A DNA stretch of 64,000 nucleotides from Malachius bipustulatus (lineage: Eukaryota; Arthropoda; Insecta; Coleoptera; Melyridae). Position 1 is the stretch's first letter, and the number at the start of each line of letters is the position of its first letter. Position numbers and translations under genes: made by a program. The DNA lies in the NCBI GenBank assembly GCA_910589415.1, contig OU342636.1, forward strand, positions 5,252,437 through 5,316,436, given 5' to 3'. Below the pieces are notes generated by a model. The model had not been told where the DNA came from and ran no database searches. It worked only from the letters and a program-made list of their open reading frames with translations. Of this stretch, positions 1 through 11,650 are shown piece by piece.

Positions 1-717
1 CTCCGACGAGCTCTATCACCGCTGCTAACCTTACTCACTTACGCTCATTGTAAGGCCTTCCCCCTATCCGCCACCTGGGGACGCGCCCGATGGGTACTCA
101 ACCGCACGGGGAAACTGCAGTATTAACAATGTATTTCTCACATATTCGCATGTTCCAAAACACATAAAGCAACATAATTTTAATTGTTATGTATTTATTG
201 TAATTTCGGTGAATTGGAGCTCAGAATATTCCTGAGTTTTGACTTTTGCCAACCATCGTAATCTATTTGTGTGTGGTAGTGGGATTCCATGAATATTGAT
301 AATAATAAAATAAATAAAATAAGAAACAATAATAATTTGTTATGAAAACAAACATAGAAACCTTGCTTTTCAATTGTTTTCGTTCTTTACCTATTCTTTA
401 CATTCTTTACGTATTGTTTACGTATTGTTTACGTCAAACGTAGAGAATGAATTGTATATGCGTAAAGACACATCACTGCCCACCCCCACCACTAGTCTTG
501 TGTGGTCAGATCAGATAGACAGCTGACAGGTCACTTCACTTATTATTTATTGTTAGTTCTTCTGTGGTACGGTCATTGAATAAAGAAGAAAATTTTCTTA
601 TTTCAATGGGACAATGGGTACGGTTCTCTTTCCTTGTCTAAGGTACGAGCAGTGAAATGAATCCTAACTGGAATTGAGACGCCCGTACAGAGAAACGTGA
701 CCAGTTCAGTTTTATTC
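1..717. other. AT-rich non-coding stretch
   Basis: No convincing gene. The first 120 bases are GC-richer and may be the end of a repeat that starts outside the window, but I cannot assign it. Bases 385-475 hold repeated TTTACG words that resemble a stretch in the leader of the Gypsy element near 23.5 kb. Bases 570-612 contain an imperfect palindrome around AAAGAAGAAAATTT that recurs at 1860-1900. Confidence 0.4.
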
Positions 718-1599
718 TACAGGGTGTCCCAGCTTATTCGAAGCGGTCTCTGTAGGCCAAACGATGGACTTTTTCAAAAAACTTTTTGAAAATTCAAGTA
801 CAGAATCACAATGGCCATAATTTAAAATTATTTTGGAGTATAAAGAGTGTCCCATATGACAGTGACATATCAAAGTTATGTTTTTTTAAATGGAAAGCTC
901 CTATGTTATTGCATTTTTAGATTGTCTGAGAACAGAAAATAAGATTGGCTTTTACAGTTGGTGTTTAAATTTAGAAGTTTTTGAGTTATAAACAAGTGAA
1001 AATCGTAATTTTTCAAGTTCAAGGCCCTGTATAACGAAAACGGTTCCAGATAGAGAAAAACGGCTTACATGTCCCTATTTTAACTTTTCATGTACTATCC
1101 TATGGTATAGAAACATTTGTACTTTCTTTGATTTTTTTATTTGGCGACACGTGGAGAAATCTCAGAATTTTTCAAATTTTTAACACCCTGTATAAACATT
1201 TCATCTACATCATAGGATAGTACATGAAAAGTTAAAATAGGGACATGTAAGCCGTTTTTCTCTATCTTTAGCCGTTTTCGTTGTACAGGGCCTTGAACTT
1301 AAAAAAATGACGATTTTCACTTGTTTATAAGTCAAAAACTTCTGAATTTAAACACCAACTGTAAAAACCAATCTTATTTTCTCTTCTCAGACAATCTAAA
1401 AATGTAATAACATAGGAGCTTTCCATTTAAAAAAACATAACTTTGATATGTCACTGTCATATGGGACACTCTTTATACTCCAAAATAATTTTAAATTATG
1501 GCCATTGTGATTCTGTACTTGAATTTTCAAAAAGTTTTTTGAAAAAGTTCATCGTTTGGCCTACAGAGACCGCTTCGAATAAGCTGGGACACTCTGTAT
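718..1599. repeat. Foldback (long inverted repeat), CAGGGTGTCC ends
   Basis: The left arm (about 718-1104) reappears reverse-complemented at about 1211-1599, leaving a spacer of about 106 bp. The termini read TACAGGGTGTCCC and GGGACACTCTGTA. The arms carry scattered mismatches, so this is an older copy than the one at 14.35 kb. It has no coding capacity and looks like a non-autonomous foldback or MITE-type element. Read through by RNA polymerase it would give a hairpin RNA with arms of nearly 390 bp. A single-arm relative lies at 3539-3778. Confidence 0.85.
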
Positions 1600-2005
1600 T
1601 ATGCTACGCGCCGCAAAGACGTCTATCCATCTCGTTCTAACCAATGCACGTATATGGGCAAGCGTCGCACAATTATCACATTTTTGGCAATAAAATTCAT
1701 TTAATAATTATTTTTACAACTTATTTCACTATAATATCGTTAAATAGATACTTTGGAATATATTTTTTTAATTTTAATAGTAAAAATTCTAATAGAATAA
1801 GTTTATAAATCGACAGGTCGTCGCCCTTCCAGCAGTAGATTCATTTCACTGGGTACGAACATTGAATAAAGAAGAAAATTTCTTCTTATTTCAATGGGTA
1901 CGAACGAGTACATCGAGTATCGAGTACTACGAGTAGGTTTTATAACCTACAATATGAAAAATAAAATAATTCATTATTTTCTTCTTAAAAATTACCAGAG
2001 AGTAG
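1600..2005. other. Non-coding, upstream of probable gene
   Basis: AT-rich spacer. It contains, at about 1852-1902, a second copy of the palindromic ATTGAATAAAGAAGAAAATT sequence also found at 570-612, so the foldback element between them is flanked by direct repeats of about 45 bp. Any promoter of the gene starting at 2006 would be here; no clear TATA box is seen. Confidence 0.4.
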
Positions 2006-2662
2006 ATGGAAGAGAACACTTCGGAGATTATTGAACAAAAGTTCAAGTAAGTAATAAGAGTCTTTTTCTACATGCATGTACCAAAATTCATTGTGCAACC
2101 ATTAACTAAGTATTTTGATAGGAAACTTCAAAATATCCTGAAAGAATTAGAGAAAAGCGAAAATGAACGTTTAAAAGCAATGAAAGTGTACAAGGAACTG
2201 GAACCGATTGTGTCTGAGAAACAGTATAAAAACATGCTGGTTGGCAAAAATCTCAGTAAGGACTTCAAGAAAACTTCTCGACAAACTCTAAGCGACTCAA
2301 ATTATTCTTCTGCGACACACTTAAAAGTGAAAACCAGTGCATCTCTGCATGTTGACCAATTAAAAACTGAACGAAAATGCAGCAAATCTACCTCGAATAT
2401 TACCACCACCACCACCACCAATCCTACAAGAAAGTCAAATGAAACCCTTCTTAATAAAAAGTCATTGAGTATAAACAACAGTAAAAGCCAAAGCAGTATA
2501 TCATCTACAGAAGACCAACTACTTAAAAATCGAATAGAAACTTTTCATAAATTAGCCAATAAAGTTTTCAGTCAAAAACCACAGAGAGATGAAACAAATT
2601 TTTTTCTTATTTTGGAGAAAAAGATACCAAAATCAATTAGAGAAGGTTGCGAACAACACTGA
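2006..2662 (+). CDS. Probable host gene, two exons, unknown coiled-coil/low-complexity protein
   Basis: I do not recognise this protein. An ATG at 2006 opens 13 codons and part of a fourteenth (exon 2006-2046), followed by a good donor (CAA/GTAAGTAAT). A 75-bp intron ends at an AG at 2120-2121. Exon 2 (2122-2662) then continues in frame, giving a start MEENTSEIIEQKFKKLQN. The intron length is typical of insects. The N-terminal third is rich in K, E and L and should form a coiled coil. The middle and C-terminal parts are Ser/Thr/Asn/Lys-rich, with a Thr run encoded by ACC repeats near 2402. The stop is TGA at 2660-2662. An alternative reading starts at an ATG at 2072 without splicing, but the spliced model gives a better N-terminus. 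No domain was identified; it may be partial or lineage-specific. Confidence 0.45.
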
Positions 2663-3538
2663 TTTATGTTACCTATATTAATGATTATTCTTTCTTATAA
2701 TAATATAAGTACCCATCATACAGGTCATATTATGTATTATGCTTTAGTTTTTGTTCCTGTCTATTTAATTTTATACACTCCGGTGAAGTTAGCGACGGGA
2801 GTGGCTAAACATTCAGCTCAAGTACGATAATAATTTCTGTTAAAGTCCCACAAGTTGTAAATATTGTAAATAGTTATTCTTTTTCCTTTTTGCTTTGCGG
2901 GTTTTCCACTGTCACAGAGGTGCCTTTATTTGTTGTTTATTTAATTTTTAATTTGAATCGGGAGTAATTATTGCCTGATAACCCTACTCGCCGGATCGGA
3001 GCGAGGGCAGATCGAGCACCCACTTGGCAATCGTCGGTATTAGGAGTCAGATTCGCTGACCAAAAATTCGGTGCGCCGCGACAAAATTATTGTTTGTCAT
3101 TCAGTGGTGCTTTATAAGTTTTTTTTCACACTGTTGTTCGTTCGAGACCATATCGGAGCCAGACTCATCACTCAACACCTAGGCCTAGGATAGGAAGCCC
3201 ACTCTTCAGTTAGAGAAGGTAGGTGGATTTTCAGGCAATTTCGTATAGGTACCTACAGTCCATTAATTTAATTTGAAAATCGGTACAGTGTTTGAGGCTG
3301 TACACTGTGGCTGTACTTACACAATTTCTAAGAAACAAATAATTGATACAATCATTAAATCATATCGGGGATGGTGGATTATAACTCACTCCGAATTTTG
3401 GTAAAATTTTTACATAAAACGTTAAGTTATGACCGCAGTATAGACGATATCTTGAAAAAAATTTGCGGAATTAACATAAATAAATATTGAGAAAAATGAG
3501 TTTAAAGTATCATAAAAGTGACCAAAAATGACAAATTG
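2663..3538. other. Non-coding; possible UTR or solo-LTR-like sequence
   Basis: No protein-like frame. Bases 2780-2810 can form a hairpin with CACTCC and GGAGTG arms. Around 2970-3080 the sequence turns CpG-rich, unlike its surroundings. This could be a 3' UTR or an old LTR, but no second copy or primer-binding site is visible to support an LTR. Confidence 0.3.
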
Positions 3539-3778
3539 AGGACATGTAAGCCGTTTTTCTCTATCTTCAGCCGTTTTCGTTGTACAGGGCCTTGAACTTG
3601 AAAAATTACGATTTTCACTTGTTTATATTAACTCAAAAACTTCTGAATTTAAACACCAACTGTAAAAGCCAATCTTATTTTCTTTTTTCAGACAATTTAA
3701 AAATGCAATAACATAGGAGCATTCCATTTAAAAAAACATAACTTTGATATGTTTTATGCTTTTGGGACATCCTGTACA
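3539..3778. repeat. Single-arm fragment of the CAGGGTGTCC foldback
   Basis: About 240 bp closely match the right arm of the foldback at 718-1599. They share the segment with GACATGTAAGCCGTTTTTCT and the downstream CTTTGATATG region, and end in a degraded GGGACATCCTGTAC terminus. No matching opposite arm is nearby, so this is half of a copy or the product of a deletion. Confidence 0.7.
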
Positions 3779-4070
3779 TTATGAATATAATTTTAAAACG
3801 TACCTTTGCCGGGTCTCTATCCACTCCAAAAATAAAAAGATCCTAAAATCCAGAGACACGGCCATAATCTTCCGTTTCGTATACCGTGGCCCACCCTGTA
3901 TATCGTGGGCAGGTGAATTTTGGAACACCACTTTTTCGTAATCTGGGGGTCATGATCGGTGGACATTTGATGAGTTTGGGTGATTTTCGAAAAGTAATGT
4001 CGTCCTCAATAGTGTATTTTTCACTAATACGTCCAACTCCGGCAATTTTACATGCATTTCGAAGGCAGCC

Positions 4071-4509
4071 TAGGAAACCTGCATTACCGATTTACTAGGG
4101 TAGCGCATTCACTCGTTGACGTTTACTAAACACGGTTATGTTTGAACAGCTGGATGTCATATTTTTGGCACATTTGGTCACAAGCGTAGGTATCAAGTGG
4201 AAAAAAGCGAAGTTTGAAAAATGAAACAAAATAATAACACAAATAGGAATCGATGAATGCTCTTTCAGTGGGTATTAAAAAGATATTACCGGTTTATAGG
4301 ATCTATGAAGCTGTAGACTTTGGTATCTAACACGTAGTTACTGAGAAAAATGCGTTTTAATACGCGGACTTAATAACAAATTATGTGAATTTTTAGACAG
4401 TTGTACGTTCATGGAAAATCTGACGTTTATGAAGTCAAATTTGACATTCCCAACTTTTTGTGAGAATGAGAATGCGCTACCCTAGTAAAGCGGTAATACA
4501 GGTTCCCTA
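4071..4509. mobile_element. hAT-like MITE with 8-bp target duplication
   Basis: A 439-bp element with terminal inverted repeats of about 45-50 bp, beginning TAGGAAACCTG and ending CAGGTTCCCTA, with a few mismatches between the ends. It is flanked by perfect 8-bp direct repeats AGGCAGCC at 4063-4070 and 4510-4517. An 8-bp target duplication together with short inverted ends is the hallmark of the hAT superfamily. There is no transposase, so it is non-autonomous. Removing it with one duplication copy gives a continuous flank. Confidence 0.75.
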
Positions 4510-4517
4510 AGGCAGCC

Positions 4518-7063
4518 GCTGTGGCAGCGCCATCTAGAGTCACAAGTTGTAACTTGTAACGCCAAGGTTTACTATGCAACCAAACATACATCGATTTGAC
4601 TACTACTGCGCAAACGCAAATAGCTACATTAAATAAATTAAAATTAAGCGAATAGGAAACTAATGCAAATATACCTAACTTTAAATTTTTTTTATTTAAT
4701 TTCCGACAAAGATACTTTTTTTATTATTATCAAATAATAGTGATTTGGATGTATATAATAAAACATTCCATAAGAGTAAAAATGTTAAAATTGTCTATTT
4801 GGAGTTATTTAAAGGCAGGAAGAAAATCAATCATTATACCTACTTGGTCTTGTAACTTAGTTTTTGTTTAAATGACAGCCAAAAGGGAATACTAGTTCAA
4901 AAAATTTGTGAATTGCATAAATTTTAATTGCATAATTATTATAACAATTATCTCCTAATAATTCTAAATAATAATAAATATAAATAATAAATAAATAAAA
5001 TATTAAATAATAGACTCCTAATAATAATTATTATAAATCTAAATATGTTTTCCTATTATGTATTTAAGCAATTTGTGGGAGTGTTGCCTTATCTAAATGC
5101 TAGGTCAAATAAACCCGTTTGTTATTGTTTTAATATTGCCATTTTTTCACACCTACACCACCCCTATGAAATTAAAAAAATCAATTACATGATTTTTTAT
5201 AAATAAATTATTTGCTTTTTTTTGTTGCTTGTAATTATTGCAACCATATACAGCACACACTGCACCACTCTTGCAAGATATTGTAAAAAAACACAATCAC
5301 AAGACAGGAAGGAAACTAATTTAGTCTTGAATAAGACTGATTTTAAAACAATAAAGTATCAAAAAGAAGTAAAAAAGCAAACAAGAAAACAAAAGAACAG
5401 ATCACAACGTGGACTGTAGATATTATACCGTAAAGTGAGCTGGAATATTTCCCTCAAATACCTACCGATGCTGCAAGTTTTACTACACCCGATGTGGGAG
5501 GTCCAACGACGTTGCTTGCAGGAAGATTTTCACCCGGACCCGTACCTACCTACCGATCTGACCGATCATGACCATGAGTTGAGTAGTAAAGTAGACGAGC
5601 GTCGAGCAGGATCAGTTCCCTAACGCTAACCAAGTTCACCGGGGACTGTGAAATGTCATAATCGACGAGCGAAGGACAAATCATACCTAACGAATTATGT
5701 TCTGTTCTTATTATTATTAACGTGTATTATTACAATAAATTACTATTCAAACTAACGATAACGGTTATAAATCTAACGACATTTATTAACGACAATTATT
5801 TATATGGACAGAAGCCAGAGGTCGGTGTCAATAAAAATAATAAGAGTAAATAATAAATTACTATTCATTATTATTATTATTATTTCGGGCCCGCAGTTAC
5901 AACTCGTGCCGCCAGGTTCGCTAGTGTCGCCTCGCTGCCGGTTTTCAGTCGAAGTTGGACGTATTATAGTCTAGTGTATTTGCTAGAATCAATAAACATA
6001 TTGTTGTGCAACGTTGCCAGATTTATTTTTATTACTTACATTTTGTGATGTAACAATATTTGGTGTAATTTTTGTAATGGTTTGTCAATGTGTGAATAAA
6101 ATTCTAGAAGTTTCTATTCCAAAATACATCTAGCTACAAATGAGTCACGCAAGAGAAGTTCAAGGCATTTTCGTTTCGAGGGGTTGCCAAATAGCGATTT
6201 TATTTAATACTTTTTCTTTTCTCAGTCCTTGCTTTTTCCATTTTCTTGAAAGTTCAGGTAAAAAAAAACCTAACAATGACCAATAACCTGACTTAGGTCA
6301 CTTTCTTCCCATTGAAAGGACCCAAACCATATAACAACTGCGCATGTTAAAAATTGTAAACTTAAGAGTCGATCCTATTCAGTTATATTCTATGTATTCA
6401 AATGTCACTTGTCACTTTTCAAGCTTTCAAAGCAGAAACGTCATTTTTGTCTGTCACTCGATGTATCCAAAAACGTGGTACGCATTGTCATTAGTCAACA
6501 CTGAGTGGTCATGGTCATCTTTCACTTCATTTCTGACATCGAGACAGTGAGCATCAAAGCAGCTGCTTTCCATTATTTTCATTTTTGTTTGGTTATATTC
6601 TCCCAGCATTTGTTATTTGTTTATTTATACCTACACACGTGAGTTTATTTTTATTTTATTTATTGTTGTTACAATATTACAAGAGACTAGCTCTTACCTT
6701 TTACTGTTTATTTATTGTTTGAAACATCATTTATTTAAAAAGACACGTGGCCTTTGGTTATTTTGTTACTCTCATGAAGAGGGCCCATGCCCATAGTGTT
6801 TTAATAATTTTTCTGTGTGCAAAGAGGATACAATTGCTATCTATTTTAATTGGTTAATTAACACGTGCTGCTCGACTTTTAATTTTATCTCATGAAAATC
6901 GTACAATTGGTGCAGGTTGTTTAAAAGAGGGCCCCATTTTAACACCACGTTTTACAGGAAGCATGATTCATTTTTAACACCACGTTTCATCCGATCTCTA
7001 ATATGGTTATTTGAATTATTTAAATTTATTTATTGTAACCTTGAACCAGCACATGCCTTTTTG
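4518..7063. other. AT-rich intergenic region
   Basis: No supported gene. Bases 5880-6000 form a GC-richer island followed by TCAGTCGAAG, which could be an initiator, but no coding exon follows. At 6630 a good donor-like ACACGTGAGT occurs, without an identifiable exon before it. Confidence 0.35.
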
Positions 7064-7104
<41 letters not shown>

Positions 7105-7105
7105 C
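7064..7105. repeat. (ATT)n microsatellite
   Basis: Uninterrupted ATT repeats of about 14 units in a T-rich stretch. Confidence 0.95.
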
Positions 7106-8060
7106 AAGCACATTTTCTCTACAAACAATTTATTTTACCATGGTCACATTTTCTTTGTATTTTAAACTCTTTTCTGCTCTCAACAATTTTATTTACATTT
7201 TATTCATGAAACTATTTAAACGATCACACTGTATAATTTTATTATGTCTTTGATTGCATTTTACTGGTGAATTTTAACTTCTTTGTCATTTTCGTCAAAC
7301 TTAATTGCCATTGTGAGGTTTTGATCATTAATCATTTTATTTAAATTGAAATTTTATTGTTTTGGAATGCGAGCGACACACGGACAGATGAATTTGATTT
7401 CTTTTCTAAATTGTTATCGAGAACTGTCTTTTTACGGATCGATAACGCCTCTGCTATATAATATGTTTGATCTCATTTTGTATTTCATATTTCCTGGACT
7501 CTAAACTATTTATTTATTTGTTGCTACTGATTTACTTGCCCGATCTATTTATTTACTTGCTGCCATTGATTTACTCGCCTGATCTATTTATTTGCTTTTA
7601 TGCATTTTTGTGTGTCTTGTTTCCTTTTCAGGAGGTATGAGTCCTTGAAATGGAAAGATAAAATGTGGTCTTCCTGAATATAACAGATTTGTTTATCAAT
7701 GTCAATTTTGCACCAGAACGGTGACGATGTTATGTGTTGTGTCTCTTGTATTTTATGTTTTTGTCATGGTGTATTTTTATGTAAAATCCTAAATGAAACG
7801 GCGATATGATTTTGTATGTTTGACTCACGAATCGCAGCGATAGACAACGACGCTCCAATCTGTTGTATAGGTTATGGCTCGTTTTAACGTTAGATGTCCT
7901 TTGGAATCGATTTTATTTATTTGGTATTCGTCCGGGGTGTAGAGATAAGTCGATTAGGCTTCTCGCATCAACAAGGTCTAATTTATGTGTGTTTTGTTAT
8001 GTCTTTTCTTTACAGGTACTAAACGGTTCGCAAAGACTAACGTTAAAATGACAGGTTACC
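7106..8060. other. T-rich non-coding stretch
   Basis: The plus strand is strongly T-rich, with acceptor-like TTTTCAG at about 7625-7633 and TTTACAG near 8010-8016. No coding exon follows either. The strand bias flips at about 8060. Confidence 0.4.
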
Positions 8061-8972
8061 ATAATACAAGAGATTTAGTTCTCGCCCAAGCAAATGCTTG
8101 ATTCTAACTGAAATGGATCGCACCTAGGTAAGAAGATAAGGAAAATATTTCCTTCGCCCTCATTAAATCAGCTCAAACCGAAAAAGCAAATAGTGCGAGA
8201 TTAGGTACGTAAATACCTAAAGGTAAAATTGTTAGGAAATTAAATACAGCTACGCGCCGTTACATCAATAGAAACGATTCCTGCCTGCACATTAAATATT
8301 CAGAAAAGAGAAACCGCTCATTCCAGCGCTTTAAAAAGACATCGGAAGGACCGGCCGGGCTAGGGTAGACACGACCAGATGGTTAGGGCAGGCATTGTGT
8401 GGAGACACTCTCCGTCCGCGTGAAGGAGAATAATAGGTGACCTACATACAAGAACGGTCGGAAAGATACAGACCGGGTGAAAGAATGTGAAATCAGAATA
8501 ACCCTTTGCAAAGACAATGGTAACTCGTTCGGTATTATAACTACGAAAATGAAAACTTCACCAAACGATAGAGCGAATTAATAAAGGAAGGCAGCCGGAA
8601 ATACAGCGCGATCCCTAGACGACAAGCAGGTGGAAATGCGAAATGAAAGTTAAGCCGGTGTAATTATAATAGTTAGAAACAATGGAAAGGTGCAGAACGC
8701 GTCGACCGATTTGAAGGAAAATTTAGATAGTTCAGGTTTAGGACAATTCAGTAAGGTAGCCGCGAGGTCAAATCGCTCAGTCCCGTGATTAGGAAAATAC
8801 GATTAAGAAATGAATCACGACATAAGGCAGTGCCAGTAAGGTGCATTGTTGCGTCGTGTTTTAGAAAGCGGCCCGCTGCTTCTATAAAAGCAGACGTCTT
8901 AGAGCAAACCAGGCAGATGAAGATCAGCTTCCGAGCAGGTTGCATCTGACTCCTTAACCCTTTAATTGTTGG

Positions 8973-9370
8973 CCAGAGATGACGTTATGTGAACTCCGGC
9001 CTACAACTCCTTCTTTAACCTAAAATTCAGTCAGAGATGACGTTTATGTGAACTCCGGCGAGTTTTCCTTAATCTACCTGAGAATTTCCATTGCCAATTT
9101 AGTTAGGGTCAACTTGCACCCGTACAAACTTCTAAATCACACTTCTTTACCCGATAATTCAGCCAGAGACGACGTTTATGTGAACTCCGGCCGAATTTTC
9201 CATCATCTACCTGAGAATTTCCATTGCCAAATGAGTTAGGGCAAAATAGTGCCCGAACAGAACTTCTAATCACAATTCTAACCCGAAAATTCAGCCAGAG
9301 ATGACGCCTGTGTGAACTCCGGCCGAATTTCCCTCCTAAAACCCAGAAAAACCCATTGACAACCTAGTTA
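8973..9370 (+). repeat. Tandem repeat, unit about 132 bp
   Basis: The core CAGAGATGACGTTTATGTGA, followed by ACTCCGG, starts at about 8974, 9032, 9164 and 9296. The last three are spaced 132 bp apart and share the rest of the unit (CTACCTGAGAATTTCCATTG and a GTTAGGG tail). The first is a short unit 58-59 bp before the second. Confidence 0.85.
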
Positions 9371-11013
9371 GGGCATACATCAGTTCAACCACATTTCCAG
9401 TAACGTAAAACAACCAACCCGACTCGCAACATTCACGCGAACAGGCCCCATTTTAAACCAAGTAAAATAATTAGCTAGGAGTTAGGTGGCACCAGCAGCA
9501 AATACCTAGTTAGGTACCTACTCAATCACTTAAATCAATAAAGAGTCCGCGGCCGGAAGCAATTCCTCATCAACAAATAATTTATAAATAGGAAATAGAG
9601 ATAGAGCTAGGAGAGAAAACAAACCCAGGAGGAATTAATAACCTGTGAATAAAACAACCCATTATTAGAAATGATTCAATTAGGGAATTGACCACGAAGA
9701 TAAACACAAGCCATCCGATTTGTAAAGAAGTTCGAGTTTCTGTAGTACAAATAGTAGGCAGGCACCTGCTGTTCCTTTAAATACGATTTAGAAAGTGAAA
9801 ACGAGCCATTCTTCCCATTGTGTGGCGCTATACGACAGGAACTCGCCACAATAGGTTACAGGTCTAGATAGAACAAGGCAGCGTTGTCAGATGTAGCATC
9901 TGCTACTTCGCAAATATTATCAGGAAATACTAATTCCATTACAAGACCCAATTAGGAGTAAAAATAGGTGCTCGATTACCACACGGGGGAGGCATTCACC
10001 TCGATGTCCAGGTGAAGACCTTCGTTGTACCGGCAAAGGAGCATGACTCTTTAAAGTGGAATCGTAGAACGCAACGGGGCGAAAAGCATCCGCAGTTGTA
10101 GGCATAGGCAATTCAGAAAATAGGAATTCAAAGCAACCAAAAACAAATTAGTCTTGAGTATGTGAAAAGCCATTCAAAATCAATCAAAAACAAAACTCCT
10201 TTAGCACATCATACGAATGTCAACTCCAATCAAAATTTAAAAACAAACTCCGCAGAAAATTGCTATAAAATGTTATTGCCAGTCTGGACTGAGTTATCTG
10301 CTTTCTAAACAGGTGTTAGGGGTAAAAACCTTGGACCACGATGGAATCGATGGTTGGTCTCGATATCCGTAAACACGCCGGCTCCAGAATAGGTATTCGT
10401 AAAAATTCCAGCATTCAATTATTACCCAGGCAAGCCTGCGGAATAATCTTAGAATAGCGGCCTAGTTTGGTCAGTTGGTCATCACATTTAAAATAGCAAA
10501 ACAAAACTGCGAATTGCAGAGAACGTCATATTCGAAATGATAAGGTATATTGACTCATCGCCTTACGAGGCCAGGTAGAACAAAAAGGTAGCCGCAGGGC
10601 AAGTAGGTATTGACGGTCCAAAAGAGGCCAAATAAAGGTAGCCCAGTGAGGCAAAACGACAACACAACAAATAAACGAAATGAGTTGAAACAACTATCAT
10701 GAGTATGACGTCAATTCAGGAAAACTCCGCTTTCAAAGAGAAAGGCAAATTGGAGAGAAATTCGTATAATGTTTAAAGAGGAGGTAGAAATCAAGCAAAC
10801 ATGGCAACACTGCTCTCGACATTCAGGCCAAGCTAGAAACTCGACTAACCAACAAATGGTCATAAAAGTAGGGTGGAGCGTGCCTGTGTATCAGGTTAAA
10901 GCCCACAACAATAAACGCTCATAAAAATTCCCAAACGAAAGGAAGAGCGAGTCAACGAGTAAAGTTCATTAAAATACAAAATGAGAATTCGGAAAATCAT
11001 TGAGTAGATAAAA

Positions 11014-11400
11014 AGACAGACATTTCCGCCTTATCCCGGATCGTCTGAAAGCAAAGTGGTTGTATTCTTTAATTAATTCAAGCAGTTGCTTGAAATTAAA
11101 TTAAGAAATCAGAAAAAAGGAAATTAGGCAAAGAAAATCGTCGAATAGGTAATGAGTCAGACATTTCCGCAATATCCCGGATCGTCTGAAACCAAAGTGG
11201 TTGTATTCTTTAATTAATTCAAGCAGTTGCTTGAAATGAGATCAAAGAATCTAGAAAAAGGAAATTAGGCAAGGAAAATCGTCGAATAGTTAAACAGACA
11301 GACATTTCCGCCAATACCGGATAGTCTGTAACCGAAATAAAAGCGAAAAAGAAATAATAAGACATTCCCGCATATACCGGGTAGTCTGTAAACGAAACAA
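11014..11400 (+). repeat. Tandem repeat, unit about 141 bp
   Basis: The core GACATTTCCGC followed by a CCGGAT/CCGGGT-GTCTG block occurs at about 11018, 11160, 11301 and 11361. The first three are spaced 141-142 bp apart and share a TGGTTGTATTCTTTAATTAA region and an internal palindrome CAAGCAGTTGCTTG. The last unit is only 60 bp away, a short unit. Confidence 0.85.
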
Positions 11401-11650
11401 AAACCAAAAGAAAGCACAGGTGTGCAAAAGAGTGGAATCCGAAATGGATTGGAGTTTGAAACATGCATGAAAGGGATCCCTCTTCGCTTTCCATTTTTTT
11501 TGTACTCTCTATGCAAAATCACAGCCCATCTCGCCCTTCACCATTTTACGCCCTTGCAAACGAATTCTCTCGCTCATCACTCGCTTTTAAACTCCCTGAT
11601 AGGAAGCCAACAGTTAACAACAAGTCCCAGTAAATTTCCCCGCTTTTCGG

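Larger units (their letters stand above)
8061..11650. other. A-rich, ORF-free segment with tandem repeats (LARD- or lncRNA-like)
   Basis: For about 3.6 kb the plus strand is rich in A and poor in T, the reverse of the sequence before it, and no real reading frame exists. Two separate tandem-repeat families lie inside (8973-9370 and 11014-11400). Such long purine-biased non-coding internal regions occur in large non-autonomous LTR elements, and also in long non-coding RNAs. I found no pair of LTRs flanking it, so its nature is unresolved. Confidence 0.4.

Noticed and set aside
8973..11400. CRISPR-like array
   Set aside because: The repeats are long tandem units without unique spacers of constant length, and the genome is animal.
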